A stretch of 64,000 nucleotides of DNA from Pseudoxanthomonas japonensis (GTDB lineage Bacteria; Pseudomonadota; Gammaproteobacteria; Xanthomonadales; Xanthomonadaceae): NCBI RefSeq assembly GCF_010093445.1, contig NZ_PDWW01000008.1, positions 1 through 64,000 of the forward strand, given 5' to 3'. The position numbers and the translations under genes were made by a program. Below the pieces are notes generated by a model, which saw only the letters and a list, made by a program, of their open reading frames with translations, had not been told where the DNA came from and did not search any database. Below, piece by piece: positions 8,367 through 15,846 of the stretch (position 1 is its first letter; every line of letters begins with the position of its first letter).

Positions 8367-9782
8367 ATGGGCATCGTCTCCCCTTCTCCTCTCTTCGACG
8401 CGGACCTGCTTCGGCGCTACGACACGCCGGGGCCGCGCTACACCTCCTATCCGACGGCGCCCCAGTTCAGCGCGCGGTTCGGTGCCGAGCAGCTGCGCAC
8501 CCATGCCGCCGCCACCAACCGTCAGGACCACGCCCGTCCGCTGTCGCTGTACGTGCACGTGCCGTTCTGCACCAGCCCCTGCTTCTACTGCGGCTGCAAC
8601 CGGGTGATCACGCGCGACAAGGCACGCGGCGAGCTCTATCTCGACTACCTGTACCGCGAGATCGCGCGGATGGCGCCGCTGTTCGACAGCGGACGCCCGG
8701 TGGTGCAGCTGCACTTCGGTGGCGGCACGCCGAATTTCCTGACCCCGGCGCAGATCGCGGACTGCGTGGCGGAGCTGCGCAGCCAGTTCAGTTTCGCCAC
8801 CGACGGCAGCATGGACTTCTCCATCGAGCTGGATCCGCGCTTCGTCACGCCAGCGGACATCGGCGAACTGGCGCGCGTCGGTTTCAACCGCGCCAGCCTG
8901 GGCGTGCAGGACTTCGACCCGGACGTACAGAAAGCCGTCAACCGCGTGCAGGGCGTGGACGAGACGCTTGCGATCGTCGCCGCGTGCCGGGAGCACGGCA
9001 TGCGCTCGGTCAACATCGACCTGATCTATGGCCTGCCGAAGCAGACGCGCGACGGGTTCGAGCGCACGCTGGACATCGTGATCGAAGCGCGCCCGGACCG
9101 CATCGCGGTGTACAGCTATGCGCATCTGCCGCAGCTGTTCAAGCCGCAGCAACGCATCGCCGCGGAAGACCTGCCGACGCCGGAGGAAAAGCTTGCGCTA
9201 TTGCAGTGCGCGATAGAGCGCCTGGTCGCGGCGGGCTACGTCTACATCGGCATGGACCACTTCGCCCTGCCCGAGGACGAACTGGCGCGTGCGCAGGAGC
9301 GTGGCGACCTGCATCGGAACTTCATGGGCTACACGACGCATGCGGAGAGCGACCTGCTCGGATTCGGCGTCAGCGCCATCAGCCACATCGGCGACAGTTT
9401 CAGCCAGAACCCGCGCGACATCCCCAGTTGGGAACGCGCCATCGACGATGGGCGCCTGCCGGTCTGGCGCGGCATGCCACTGGACCGCGACGACGTGCTG
9501 CGGGCCGACGTGATCCAGGAACTCATGTGCCATGGTCGACTGGACTATGCGCGGATCGGAAAGCGGTTCGACATCGAGTTCCGGGAGTACTTCGCCGACG
9601 CCCTGCCCCGGCTGCAGGCGCTGGCCGAGGATGGCCTGCTCACCTTCAACCGCGTCGGTTTCCAGGCCACGCCGAAGGGCCGCCTGCTGTTGCGGGTGAT
9701 CGCCATGTGCTTCGACCGTTACCTGCCCGCGACGCCTGCGCCGGACGCCCCGGACGCACCGCGGTTCTCGCGGACCGTCTGA
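8367..9782 (+). CDS. hemN: HemN, oxygen-independent coproporphyrinogen III oxidase
   Basis: This radical-SAM enzyme decarboxylates coproporphyrinogen III to protoporphyrinogen IX without oxygen, in haem synthesis. The 471-residue protein has the cluster motif C68-x3-C72-x2-C75-x-C77 (FCTSPCFYCGC), then the HFGGGTP glycine motif and the HemN C-terminal domain. The start could be GTG at 8361 or ATG at 8367. There is no Shine-Dalgarno sequence for either, and the FNR-box spacing places the transcript start on the ATG, so a leaderless mRNA is proposed. The perfect FNR box implies induction at low oxygen, as in other bacteria. Confidence 0.96.
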   Translation: MGIVSPSPLFDADLLRRYDTPGPRYTSYPTAPQFSARFGAEQLRTHAAATNRQDHARPLSLYVHVPFCTSPCFYCGCNRVITRDKARGELYLDYLYREIARMAPLFDSGRPVVQLHFGGGTPNFLTPAQIADCVAELRSQFSFATDGSMDFSIELDPRFVTPADIGELARVGFNRASLGVQDFDPDVQKAVNRVQGVDETLAIVAACREHGMRSVNIDLIYGLPKQTRDGFERTLDIVIEARPDRIAVYSYAHLPQLFKPQQRIAAEDLPTPEEKLALLQCAIERLVAAGYVYIGMDHFALPEDELARAQERGDLHRNFMGYTTHAESDLLGFGVSAISHIGDSFSQNPRDIPSWERAIDDGRLPVWRGMPLDRDDVLRADVIQELMCHGRLDYARIGKRFDIEFREYFADALPRLQALAEDGLLTFNRVGFQATPKGRLLLRVIAMCFDRYLPATPAPDAPDAPRFSRTV

Positions 9783-9791
9783 ACGGCGCCG

Positions 9792-10241
9792 TCAGCGGCA
9801 GGCGTCGTTGACGCGGTCGTCGAGCTTCCGGCTCGTCGCGAAGTCGCGTTTCAGGCCCAGTCGGGCGTAGGCCTGGTCGCGCGCCTTCTTCGCCCGCTCG
9901 CAGGCGGAAGGATCGCGATGCAGGGAGATCACCGCACCCCTGCGAGCGCCTTGTCCGCGCCGCGGTCCGGTGCGGGCCGAGCGCACCGGGCGACGTGCCG
10001 TCTCCGCTTCGCGTGTCGCCGGGCGGGAGGCCGGCGTGGCCGTTGTTGCAGCAGGCCCGGCCGGGTAGTCGCGCACCCACTCCGTGCGTTGTTCCGGCGC
10101 GCATGCCGTGGCCTGGTAGTACGACCGGCCATCGGTACCGCGACACTTGTGGACGGCGTTGCCACTCCCCGCGGCCACGCACGGCACCAGCAGGGAACCC
10201 AGCAGCAGGACGTACCGGGCGCAGGACGGAACTCGGGACAT
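9792..10241 (-). CDS. DUF4124-domain envelope protein (paralogue)
   Basis: This 149-residue protein has a signal peptide (VLLLGSLLVPCVAAG) and then a DUF4124-like block (VHKCRGTDGRSYYQATAC). A low-complexity Arg/Ala/Thr linker leads to a C-terminal block RDQAYARLG...FATSRKLDDRVNDAC. That last block matches the end of the protein at 1324-1749, so the two are paralogues. The start at 10241 is chosen because it begins the signal peptide. It is convergent with hemN. Function unknown; presumably periplasmic. Confidence 0.72.
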   Translation of the reverse strand: MSRVPSCARYVLLLGSLLVPCVAAGSGNAVHKCRGTDGRSYYQATACAPEQRTEWVRDYPAGPAATTATPASRPATREAETARRPVRSARTGPRRGQGARRGAVISLHRDPSACERAKKARDQAYARLGLKRDFATSRKLDDRVNDACR

Positions 10242-10398
10242 GACAGGCTCCAGCAAGGAAGTCGCCTGAGGATCCGGTACGGACTGGCACGCCTGCGATC
10301 GGCGCACGTCCCGATGGGCTGTCGGACTTCGCCGTACCTTCACCGCTCCATCACTGCGGCACATGCATGAAGGACGCTTCTTTGCTGGCGGAACGCAC

Positions 10399-10773
10399 AT
10401 GGCATCGGTCTATCTGTATCTCAACGCCGCGGTCTACCTGCTGCTGGCCGCGTGGTGCGCGGTGGCGCCGGCACGCACCGCGGCCGCGGTGGGCTACACC
10501 TCGCTGAGCCGCTCCGGGCAGACCGAATACCTGACCATCTACGCGGGACTCCAGTTCGGCCTGGCATTCCTGTTCGCGTGGTTCGCCTGGAGCCAGCAGA
10601 TGCGTACGGGGCTGGTGCTGGCCCTCGCGCTTTACCTTCCGATCGTCCTCTTCCGCAGCATAGGCCTGCTGCGCTGGTGGCCGGTGGAAACCGCCACGCT
10701 GGTGCTGGCCGCCGTCGAGTGGCTGATGCTGTTGGCCGGCCTGTGGCTGTGGTGGCAGGGCCGGCCCGGGTGA
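10399..10773 (+). CDS. Small four-helix membrane protein (DUF4345-like)
   Basis: This 124-residue hydrophobic protein has four predicted membrane helices (about residues 6-26, 43-63, 70-90 and 98-118). Between helices 1 and 2 is the motif GYTSLSRSGQTEYLTIYAGL, which resembles DUF4345. I use the ATG at 10399, preceded by GGCGGAAC, over the ATG at 10363, which has no ribosome binding site. It is divergent from the DUF4124 gene and convergent with the fapF-like gene, 7 bases away. Function unknown. Confidence 0.7.
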   Translation: MASVYLYLNAAVYLLLAAWCAVAPARTAAAVGYTSLSRSGQTEYLTIYAGLQFGLAFLFAWFAWSQQMRTGLVLALALYLPIVLFRSIGLLRWWPVETATLVLAAVEWLMLLAGLWLWWQGRPG

Positions 10774-10780
10774 CGCGCCG

Positions 10781-12322
10781 TCAGAAGTTGATCGGCACGC
10801 GCGCAGTGAACGTCATGTCCGGCGTATCGCGGGTAATGCCTACGCCGAGTGCGACGTTGAGCGACATGCGGTCGCTGAAGCGGTAGGTGCCACCCAGCAG
10901 CAGCGTGCCCAGGGTGGTACGCACGGCGCCCGCGACTTCCTCGCCGTTCTGCCTGGTCTTGTCGACGATGCTGGTGTCGTAGCCGATGCTGATGGCCGCC
11001 TTCTCGTTGAGTGCCAGGCCCATGCCGAGGTTGAAGCCGAGGATGTCGCCGGCCTTGATGTCGCCGAGGAACTCGGTCTGGCCGCCCAGCACGCGCCGCG
11101 ACACGTCGCTGCGCTTGACGTTGTGCAGGTAGCTGAGGCTGCCGAAGAACACGACCGGATCGGACGGATACAGCCAGGTGATGCCCGGCTGGATCGCGTT
11201 GAACCCGCTGCCGGTGGGCAAGTCCAGCGGCAGGCCGGTGCCCGTGGTGTTGGCGACGCAGCGCGTCACGCAGTCGGTGGTCACGTCGAACAGGTCGCGA
11301 CCCGTGCGGCTCTTGTAGCGCAGCCAGGCGATGTAGAACGGCTTGTCGGCGCCGCCGCGGTTGAGCTGGTAGCGGCCGGTCAGTTCCACGTCGCCCAGGC
11401 CGCTGCCGCGCGCGTTGAACACGCGGTCCTGCGCGGAGCCGGTGAAGATCTCGCGGCTTACGGTATCGCTGTGGATGTAGACGTAAGGCAGCTTGGCTTC
11501 GACTTCCATGCGCCGGCTGACGCCGTAGCGTCCGGTCAGCGTGGCGACCGCGGTGGTGGTCTTGACCTGGCGCACGTCGATCAGGCCAATCAGGATCGCC
11601 GGAATGATGGTGTAGCCCACCAGTGCCACCCGGTCGTTCGCCGAGTAGCCGTACTGGATGGCCGGTTCCACCACCAGCTTGCCCTTGGGCGTCAGCACGC
11701 CGGGCTGGTCGAAGATCTGTGCCACCTCCGGCGGCCGTGAATCGCTCTCCGGCGCCTGCCCCACGCGCTGTGGTGCCTGTCCATCACCGGCGGTGGCCGG
11801 CGCGGTCTGCGCCTGCGTGCCCTGCGGACTGCGCGCCGGCGTGCCGGCCTGCGCCACCTGCATGCCGGTGTCCTGGGCCGGCACGACGTCGCCCGTCGCC
11901 GGTGTGGAAGCGGAATCGGAGGCCGGTGCGGGACCGACGACGAGGTAGGTCGGCGAACCCGCAGGCGCATCGCGGAACGTCGGCGCCTGGTTCAACGACG
12001 GCACGATGACCGGCGCAGGCGCGCCACGCGCACGCGCGTTGGCCAGGATCTCGTCGTTCAACGCGTTCTGCAGGCTGAAGATCTGCTGTTCTTGCGCCTG
12101 CATCAGCTCGCGCATCTGCTGCAGGCGCTGGGTCTGTTCGTTGAGCTGGCGCTGCAGAGCATCCAACCGCGCGTCGGCGGTGATCTCGTAGGGCTGGGTC
12201 GGAACCGGGGGTGCCTGTGTCGCCGGCAGCGGGACGTCCTGCGCCCTCGCCTGCCCGGCCTGCACGCCCAGTCCGACCGCCAGCGCCAGCGGTGCGACCT
12301 CGATCAGAGACGTCCCTTTCAT
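10781..12322 (-). CDS. FapF-like outer-membrane amyloid exporter
   Basis: This 513-residue protein has a signal peptide (about 1-28), a Gln-rich coiled coil at about 52-95 (LQRQLNEQTQRLQQMREL), and a Pro/Ala/Gln linker to about 195. A beta-barrel domain follows (from GVLTPKGKLVVEPAIQYGYS) and ends in Phe, as outer-membrane barrels do. Coiled coil plus barrel is the FapF design of Pseudomonas, where a trimeric helical plug gates secretion of amyloid subunits. It is the last gene of the operon, just as fapF is. The barrel also matches the broad Phenol_MetA_deg transporter class. The FapF assignment rests on architecture and synteny, not on an alignment run here. Confidence 0.72.
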   Translation of the reverse strand: MKGTSLIEVAPLALAVGLGVQAGQARAQDVPLPATQAPPVPTQPYEITADARLDALQRQLNEQTQRLQQMRELMQAQEQQIFSLQNALNDEILANARARGAPAPVIVPSLNQAPTFRDAPAGSPTYLVVGPAPASDSASTPATGDVVPAQDTGMQVAQAGTPARSPQGTQAQTAPATAGDGQAPQRVGQAPESDSRPPEVAQIFDQPGVLTPKGKLVVEPAIQYGYSANDRVALVGYTIIPAILIGLIDVRQVKTTTAVATLTGRYGVSRRMEVEAKLPYVYIHSDTVSREIFTGSAQDRVFNARGSGLGDVELTGRYQLNRGGADKPFYIAWLRYKSRTGRDLFDVTTDCVTRCVANTTGTGLPLDLPTGSGFNAIQPGITWLYPSDPVVFFGSLSYLHNVKRSDVSRRVLGGQTEFLGDIKAGDILGFNLGMGLALNEKAAISIGYDTSIVDKTRQNGEEVAGAVRTTLGTLLLGGTYRFSDRMSLNVALGVGITRDTPDMTFTARVPINF

Positions 12323-12374
12323 GATGTTCCCCTTGTCGTGTGCGATGGTCGCGGTGGACGGCGCGAGACGCGCG

Positions 12375-12878
12375 TCAGGGCCCGCCGGGCGCGCGGATCA
12401 GCGCGTCGGTGAGCGCGCCGCTCGCATTGAGGTTCTGGTATGCCCCCAGCGTGTCGACGCCGACGTCGATGCGGGTGACGGTGCGGATGTCCTGCCCGTC
12501 GAGGGTGTTCTGGATGACCAGCCCACCGGCGACCTGGGCGGGATCGAAGCGGTTGCCGTCGCCGATCTGCACGACGAGTCCCCGATTGAAGTCGGCCAGC
12601 GCCTGCGCCTGTTCCGGTGTGATGCGCGCCACGTCCGGGACCTGCACCGCGATGCGCGCGGTCAGTTCGCCATTGAGGAAGACGACGCGTTCGATGCCGA
12701 ACGACAGCATCATGCCGGTCGGCATCTGGAAGCCGCCGCGCATCTGCGCCAGCCGTGCCGGATCCACCGGCTGCCAGTCGCTGCCGAGGTCGCCGCCGTG
12801 CCCACGCGCGCCGAGCGGTGCCAGCAGGATGGCGAACAGGAGTGCCATGCGTCGTGGCGCGCGTCGTTTTCCGTCCAT
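12375..12878 (-). CDS. Secreted protein in the FapE position, with MRGG leader
   Basis: This 167-residue protein has a Sec signal peptide (about 1-26, MALLFAILLAPLGARG). A leader-like segment ends at the double glycine of residues 48-49 (ARLAQMRGG), and a predicted beta-rich body contains GGLVIQNTLDGQDIRTV. The VIQNT piece resembles the repeat core of the two upstream secreted proteins. It starts 1 base after the C39 peptidase stop and precedes the fapF-like gene, so gene order D-E-F matches Pseudomonas fap. The likely role is a minor fibre component or extracellular chaperone (inference). Confidence 0.6.
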   Translation of the reverse strand: MDGKRRAPRRMALLFAILLAPLGARGHGGDLGSDWQPVDPARLAQMRGGFQMPTGMMLSFGIERVVFLNGELTARIAVQVPDVARITPEQAQALADFNRGLVVQIGDGNRFDPAQVAGGLVIQNTLDGQDIRTVTRIDVGVDTLGAYQNLNASGALTDALIRAPGGP

Positions 12879-12879
12879 G

Positions 12880-13584
12880 TCAGATGTCTCCCGGACCGCG
12901 CCTGGGCACGGTGATGTTGCGCAGGCCATCGCGCTGGATTCCCATGTCGAGCGGCGCCGGAGGTGCGGTCTTCCAGTCGCTGGCCTGGTTGAAGCGCGCG
13001 CGTTCGCGCCGGTTGTGCACCACGAACATCACCCGGTTGTCCCACAGTGTCTCGAAGCGCGAACGCGGCATCGCGCGCGTGCCGCGGGCCGGATCGCCCA
13101 GCAGCACGCGGCCGTCGCGCAGGCCTTTCACCACCACGAAGTGCCGGTAGCCGCGGTCGTTGAGCAGCACGATGGCGGGCACGTTCTCTTCCTGCAGCTT
13201 GTCGAGGGGCAGTTCGAAACCGTCGGCTTCGTAGCCCTTCGAGCGCAGGTAGCGCCGCATGTCCAGCAGCGAGAACCCTTCCTTGCGGATGCGTGCCTGG
13301 TCGCCGTTGTTGTACATCTGCACGAACACGTCGACCTCGCTGACCGGATGGCCGTACTGGTGCGTCAGCAACGTCGCGGTGGCCGCCGAGCCGCAGCTGA
13401 AGTCGTACTGCTGAGGCAGCGTGGTCTTGAAGCGGGCTTCCTTGAGGCTGGTCAGCCGCACGCTGTAGGCGCCGCCGGGCACGCGCAGGTCGCTGGTCGC
13501 GGCCGACGCGCCGCCCAACCCGGCGAACGCGCAGGCCAGCGCGGCGTAGACGGGCCAACGCCAGCGTCGCGTGCCGGGTTTCAT
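12880..13584 (-). CDS. FapD-like periplasmic C39 cysteine peptidase
   Basis: This 234-residue protein has a signal peptide (about 1-29) followed by a single C39 peptidase domain and no ABC-transporter domains. The catalytic set is visible: Gln58 or 59 and Cys64 in QQYDFSCGSAA, His148 in YRHFVVVKG and Asp164 in LLGDPARG. C39 enzymes cut after double-glycine leaders. FapD of Pseudomonas is such an enzyme and is needed for amyloid export. The ATG at 13584 overlaps the preceding stop by 4 bases (ATGA). The neighbours on both sides carry MRGG segments with C39-type spacing and are the obvious candidate substrates. Confidence 0.82.
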   Translation of the reverse strand: MKPGTRRWRWPVYAALACAFAGLGGASAATSDLRVPGGAYSVRLTSLKEARFKTTLPQQYDFSCGSAATATLLTHQYGHPVSEVDVFVQMYNNGDQARIRKEGFSLLDMRRYLRSKGYEADGFELPLDKLQEENVPAIVLLNDRGYRHFVVVKGLRDGRVLLGDPARGTRAMPRSRFETLWDNRVMFVVHNRRERARFNQASDWKTAPPAPLDMGIQRDGLRNITVPRRGPGDI

Positions 13585-13997
13585 TGCGGGCCGCCGACGA
13601 AATCGACGGTCACGATCATCGCGTTCTGGATCAGCACGTTGCTGCCGGTGTTCTGGATCACCGTGTTGATGCCGCTGGCGTTGTTGAATGCGCCGTCGGC
13701 GATGCTGTTCGACCCGCTGGTGATGTGGTGGGCGGTGTTGTCGTCGACAGAACCGTCGACATCGATCAGGTTCTCCGTCTGGCTCGCGTCGCCCCCGCGC
13801 ATCGCCGACAGCCGCCCCATCGCGACGGGATGCCCGAGCTCGCTGATGGCGGCAACGGGCACGTCCGGCGCCGGCATGGCGACGGCGAGGCGTGGCGCGT
13901 CGACCGGTATGGCGGCGTCCTGCGCCGCTGCGCCGAACACGACGGCGAACATTCCCCAGGTGGCGAAGCGCAGCCTGGCCTGCTGGTGCGTAAGCAT
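13581..13997 (-). CDS. Small secreted amyloid-like subunit with MRGG leader
   Basis: This 138-residue protein has a signal peptide to about residue 25 and a segment ending in a double glycine at 68-69 (GRLSAMRGG). A 69-residue Asn/Ser-rich tail follows. The tail holds SIADGAFNNASGINTVIQNT then VLIQNAMIVTVDF, one copy of a Fap-type repeat also found at the C-terminus of the Gly-rich protein upstream. A strong GGGAGA ribosome binding site precedes the ATG. Size and position fit a minor subunit or nucleator (FapB/FapC class). Fibre formation is inference. Confidence 0.62.
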   Translation of the reverse strand: MLTHQQARLRFATWGMFAVVFGAAAQDAAIPVDAPRLAVAMPAPDVPVAAISELGHPVAMGRLSAMRGGDASQTENLIDVDGSVDDNTAHHITSGSNSIADGAFNNASGINTVIQNTGSNVLIQNAMIVTVDFVGGPQ

Positions 13998-14076
13998 GGT
14001 CGGTCTCCCTCGACATGCGTCCGCCGCGCAGCCGTGCGGTGTCCCGCGTCCTGCAGGACACCGTCGCCCACGCGGA

Positions 14077-14102
14077 ACGTCCCGGTCGTGAAGCCGGGAC
14101 GT
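14077..14102 (-). other. Stem-loop between the Gly-rich gene and the rest of the operon
   Basis: A perfect 9-bp inverted repeat (ACGTCCCGG at 14077-14085, CCGGGACGT at 14094-14102) with an 8-base loop starts 11 bases past the stop of the Gly-rich gene. No U-tract follows on the minus strand. It is a good candidate for a partial terminator or mRNA end protector that lets the first gene be expressed in excess over the later ones. Confidence 0.5.
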
Positions 14103-14113
14103 CTGCGGAGCGC

Positions 14114-15640
14114 TTATGGGCCTACGGTCAGGTTCGCCTGGACGGTGATGCCCTGCTGGATCAGCGAGGCCATACCGCTGTTCTGCGCGGCCACCATGAT
14201 GCCGGCGGCGGACTGGCCGACGCTCGACATGGTGTTGGACATGTCGAACGCACCGGCATCGACCGCGACGGAACCGCCTGCGCCACCGGCACCGCCGGTC
14301 GCGCCGTTGCCGACGCCGCCATTGCCGTCGCCGCCCATGCCGTCGCCGCCGTTGCCCACGCCGCCTGCGCCGCCGGTCGCACCGACCGCGCCACTGGCAC
14401 CGTTGCCGGCCGTGGCATCGCCATTGCTCGCGCTGGACGAGGCGCTGCCGTTGCTGGCATCGCCATTGCTGGCATCGCCGCCGTTACCGCCATTGCCAGC
14501 CGTCGCGGTCACGCTGCCACCCGCACCGCCCCAGCCGTTGCCGGCACCGCCGGTCGCGGTCGCGTCCCCGCCCGTGCCGGAACCTGCGCCGCCGGTCCCG
14601 GAACCTTCACCACCGGAGCCCGTGCCGTCGCCGGAGGTGCCTGCACCTGCCGTGGCGGTGCTCGCCCCGCCGGTCGCGGTGGCATCACCGGACGTACCGG
14701 CTCCACCCGTTGCCGTGCCGTCACCGCTGGTGCCATCGCCGGCGCCGCGTTCGCGCACGTTGCCGCTGCCTGCGCCGGCATCGCCACCCGATGCGCCTGC
14801 CATCGCGCCACTGTCGCCGCTGACGCTGCCGGCGTCGCCGCCGGACGCCCCGCTGGCGCCGTCGCCGTCACCGCCCCAGCCACCGGCATCGCCACCGCGG
14901 CCACGACCGTTGCCGGCGGTCGCGTTGCCGTCCGCGCCCCAGCCGCTGCCGTTGCCGCCGTTCGCGCCGCCGGTATCGTTGGCGTTGCCGCCGCGCCCGC
15001 CGTTGCCCGCGGTCGCATCGCCGATGCTGGCGCTGCCGTTGGACGAATCGCCCGCGGTCGCATCGCCGATGCTGGCGCTGCCGCCGCTGCCGCCGTCGCC
15101 GCCGGCTCCACCGTTGCCACCGTCGCCGCCACTGCCGCTGCCGCCACCGGCTTCGCCGCCATAGCCGTCGCCGCCGTGGCCGGCACCGCCGCGACCACCG
15201 CTTCCGCCATTGGCATTGCCCCAGTTCTGGGCGACGTTGCCGATGTCGTGCACGGTCACGCCGGACACCGAACCGATCAGCTTGGTCTCGGCCACCGCCT
15301 TGCTCTGGTTGAACGAGTTGGAGAAGGTCGAAGTCGCCGTGCTGCCGTTGTTCGCGGCCGTGGAGCCGTAGCCTTCCGCAGTCGCGTGTCCGCGGTTGTC
15401 GCGGTTGTCGCCATCGTAGGAACGGTTGTCGCTGTTGTCCGAACTGTCGGAATTGTCCGAGTTGTCGCTGTTGTTGGAGTTGTCGGTGTTGGTGCTGTTG
15501 TTGCTCATATCCGCAGCGAGATTGACCAGGATGTCATCGCCGGTCCCGTTCTCGGTGTTGGTCTGCTGGGCGAAGGCCTGTCCCGTCATGCCGAGCGCCA
15601 GCAGTACCGCTGACGCGATCAGAGTCTTGCGTGTGCACAT
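14114..15640 (-). CDS. Gly-rich secreted Fap-like amyloid subunit
   Basis: This 508-residue secreted protein has a signal peptide ending GQAFA (about 1-24). Then come an Asn/Ser/Asp-rich stretch (NNSDNSDNSDSSDNSDN), a first repeat-like segment with GVTVHDIGNVAQNWGN, and a central Gly/Ala-rich region of about 300 residues with recurring GDATAG and GGAG units. The C-terminal segment contains SVGQSAAGIMVAAQNSG and SLIQQGITVQANL. This last segment aligns with the tail of the next protein (AxGIxxxxQNxGxxxLIQ), the repeat style of FapB/FapC. It lacks an MRGG leader. It is the first gene of the operon, with an AAGGAG ribosome binding site. Probably the major extracellular component; fibre formation is inferred. 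Confidence 0.65.
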   Translation of the reverse strand: MCTRKTLIASAVLLALGMTGQAFAQQTNTENGTGDDILVNLAADMSNNSTNTDNSNNSDNSDNSDSSDNSDNRSYDGDNRDNRGHATAEGYGSTAANNGSTATSTFSNSFNQSKAVAETKLIGSVSGVTVHDIGNVAQNWGNANGGSGGRGGAGHGGDGYGGEAGGGSGSGGDGGNGGAGGDGGSGGSASIGDATAGDSSNGSASIGDATAGNGGRGGNANDTGGANGGNGSGWGADGNATAGNGRGRGGDAGGWGGDGDGASGASGGDAGSVSGDSGAMAGASGGDAGAGSGNVRERGAGDGTSGDGTATGGAGTSGDATATGGASTATAGAGTSGDGTGSGGEGSGTGGAGSGTGGDATATGGAGNGWGGAGGSVTATAGNGGNGGDASNGDASNGSASSSASNGDATAGNGASGAVGATGGAGGVGNGGDGMGGDGNGGVGNGATGGAGGAGGSVAVDAGAFDMSNTMSSVGQSAAGIMVAAQNSGMASLIQQGITVQANLTVGP

Positions 15641-15714
15641 GTTGAGTCTCCTTGTGGCCGCTCCGGAGCCCAGGGGAAGCCCCTAAAAAGCGACGCGGGT
15701 CACACTTGCACACG

Positions 15715-15759
15715 ATTCGTTAGCGCGTTCCGGCACGCAGGTTAAAAATTCATTAGCGC
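15715..15759 (-). promoter_or_regulatory. Paired 12-bp direct repeats upstream of the amyloid operon
   Basis: ATTCGTTAGCGC at 15715-15726 and ATTCATTAGCGC at 15748-15759 differ at one base and are 33 bases apart start to start, about three helical turns. They lie 75-119 bases before the first gene of the operon. Such spacing suits a regulator binding one DNA face. I could not place a clear -10/-35 pair between them and the gene. The rest of the 206-base gap to crcB shows nothing else definite. Confidence 0.45.
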
Positions 15760-15846
15760 CATGACCGTCCGTCCGCAGGTAATCGGGACTGTCACAAGGC
15801 GATTGCCGCGAAGGCAGGAAGGCCCGGACATCGTCCCGGGACAGGC

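Noticed and set aside
14281-15200. Dense repeats that could look like a CRISPR or satellite array
   Set aside because: Units are irregular, codon-phased and encode the Gly-rich region; there are no constant repeats with unique spacers.
13584-15613. Long Pro/Ala-rich plus-strand frames opposite the Gly-rich gene
   Set aside because: They are reverse complements of Gly/Ala codons. The minus-strand frame has a signal peptide, a ribosome binding site and operon context.
15730-15746. Sigma-54-like GGCACG element near the amyloid operon
   Set aside because: The downstream half lacks the GC of TTGC and it points away from the operon.
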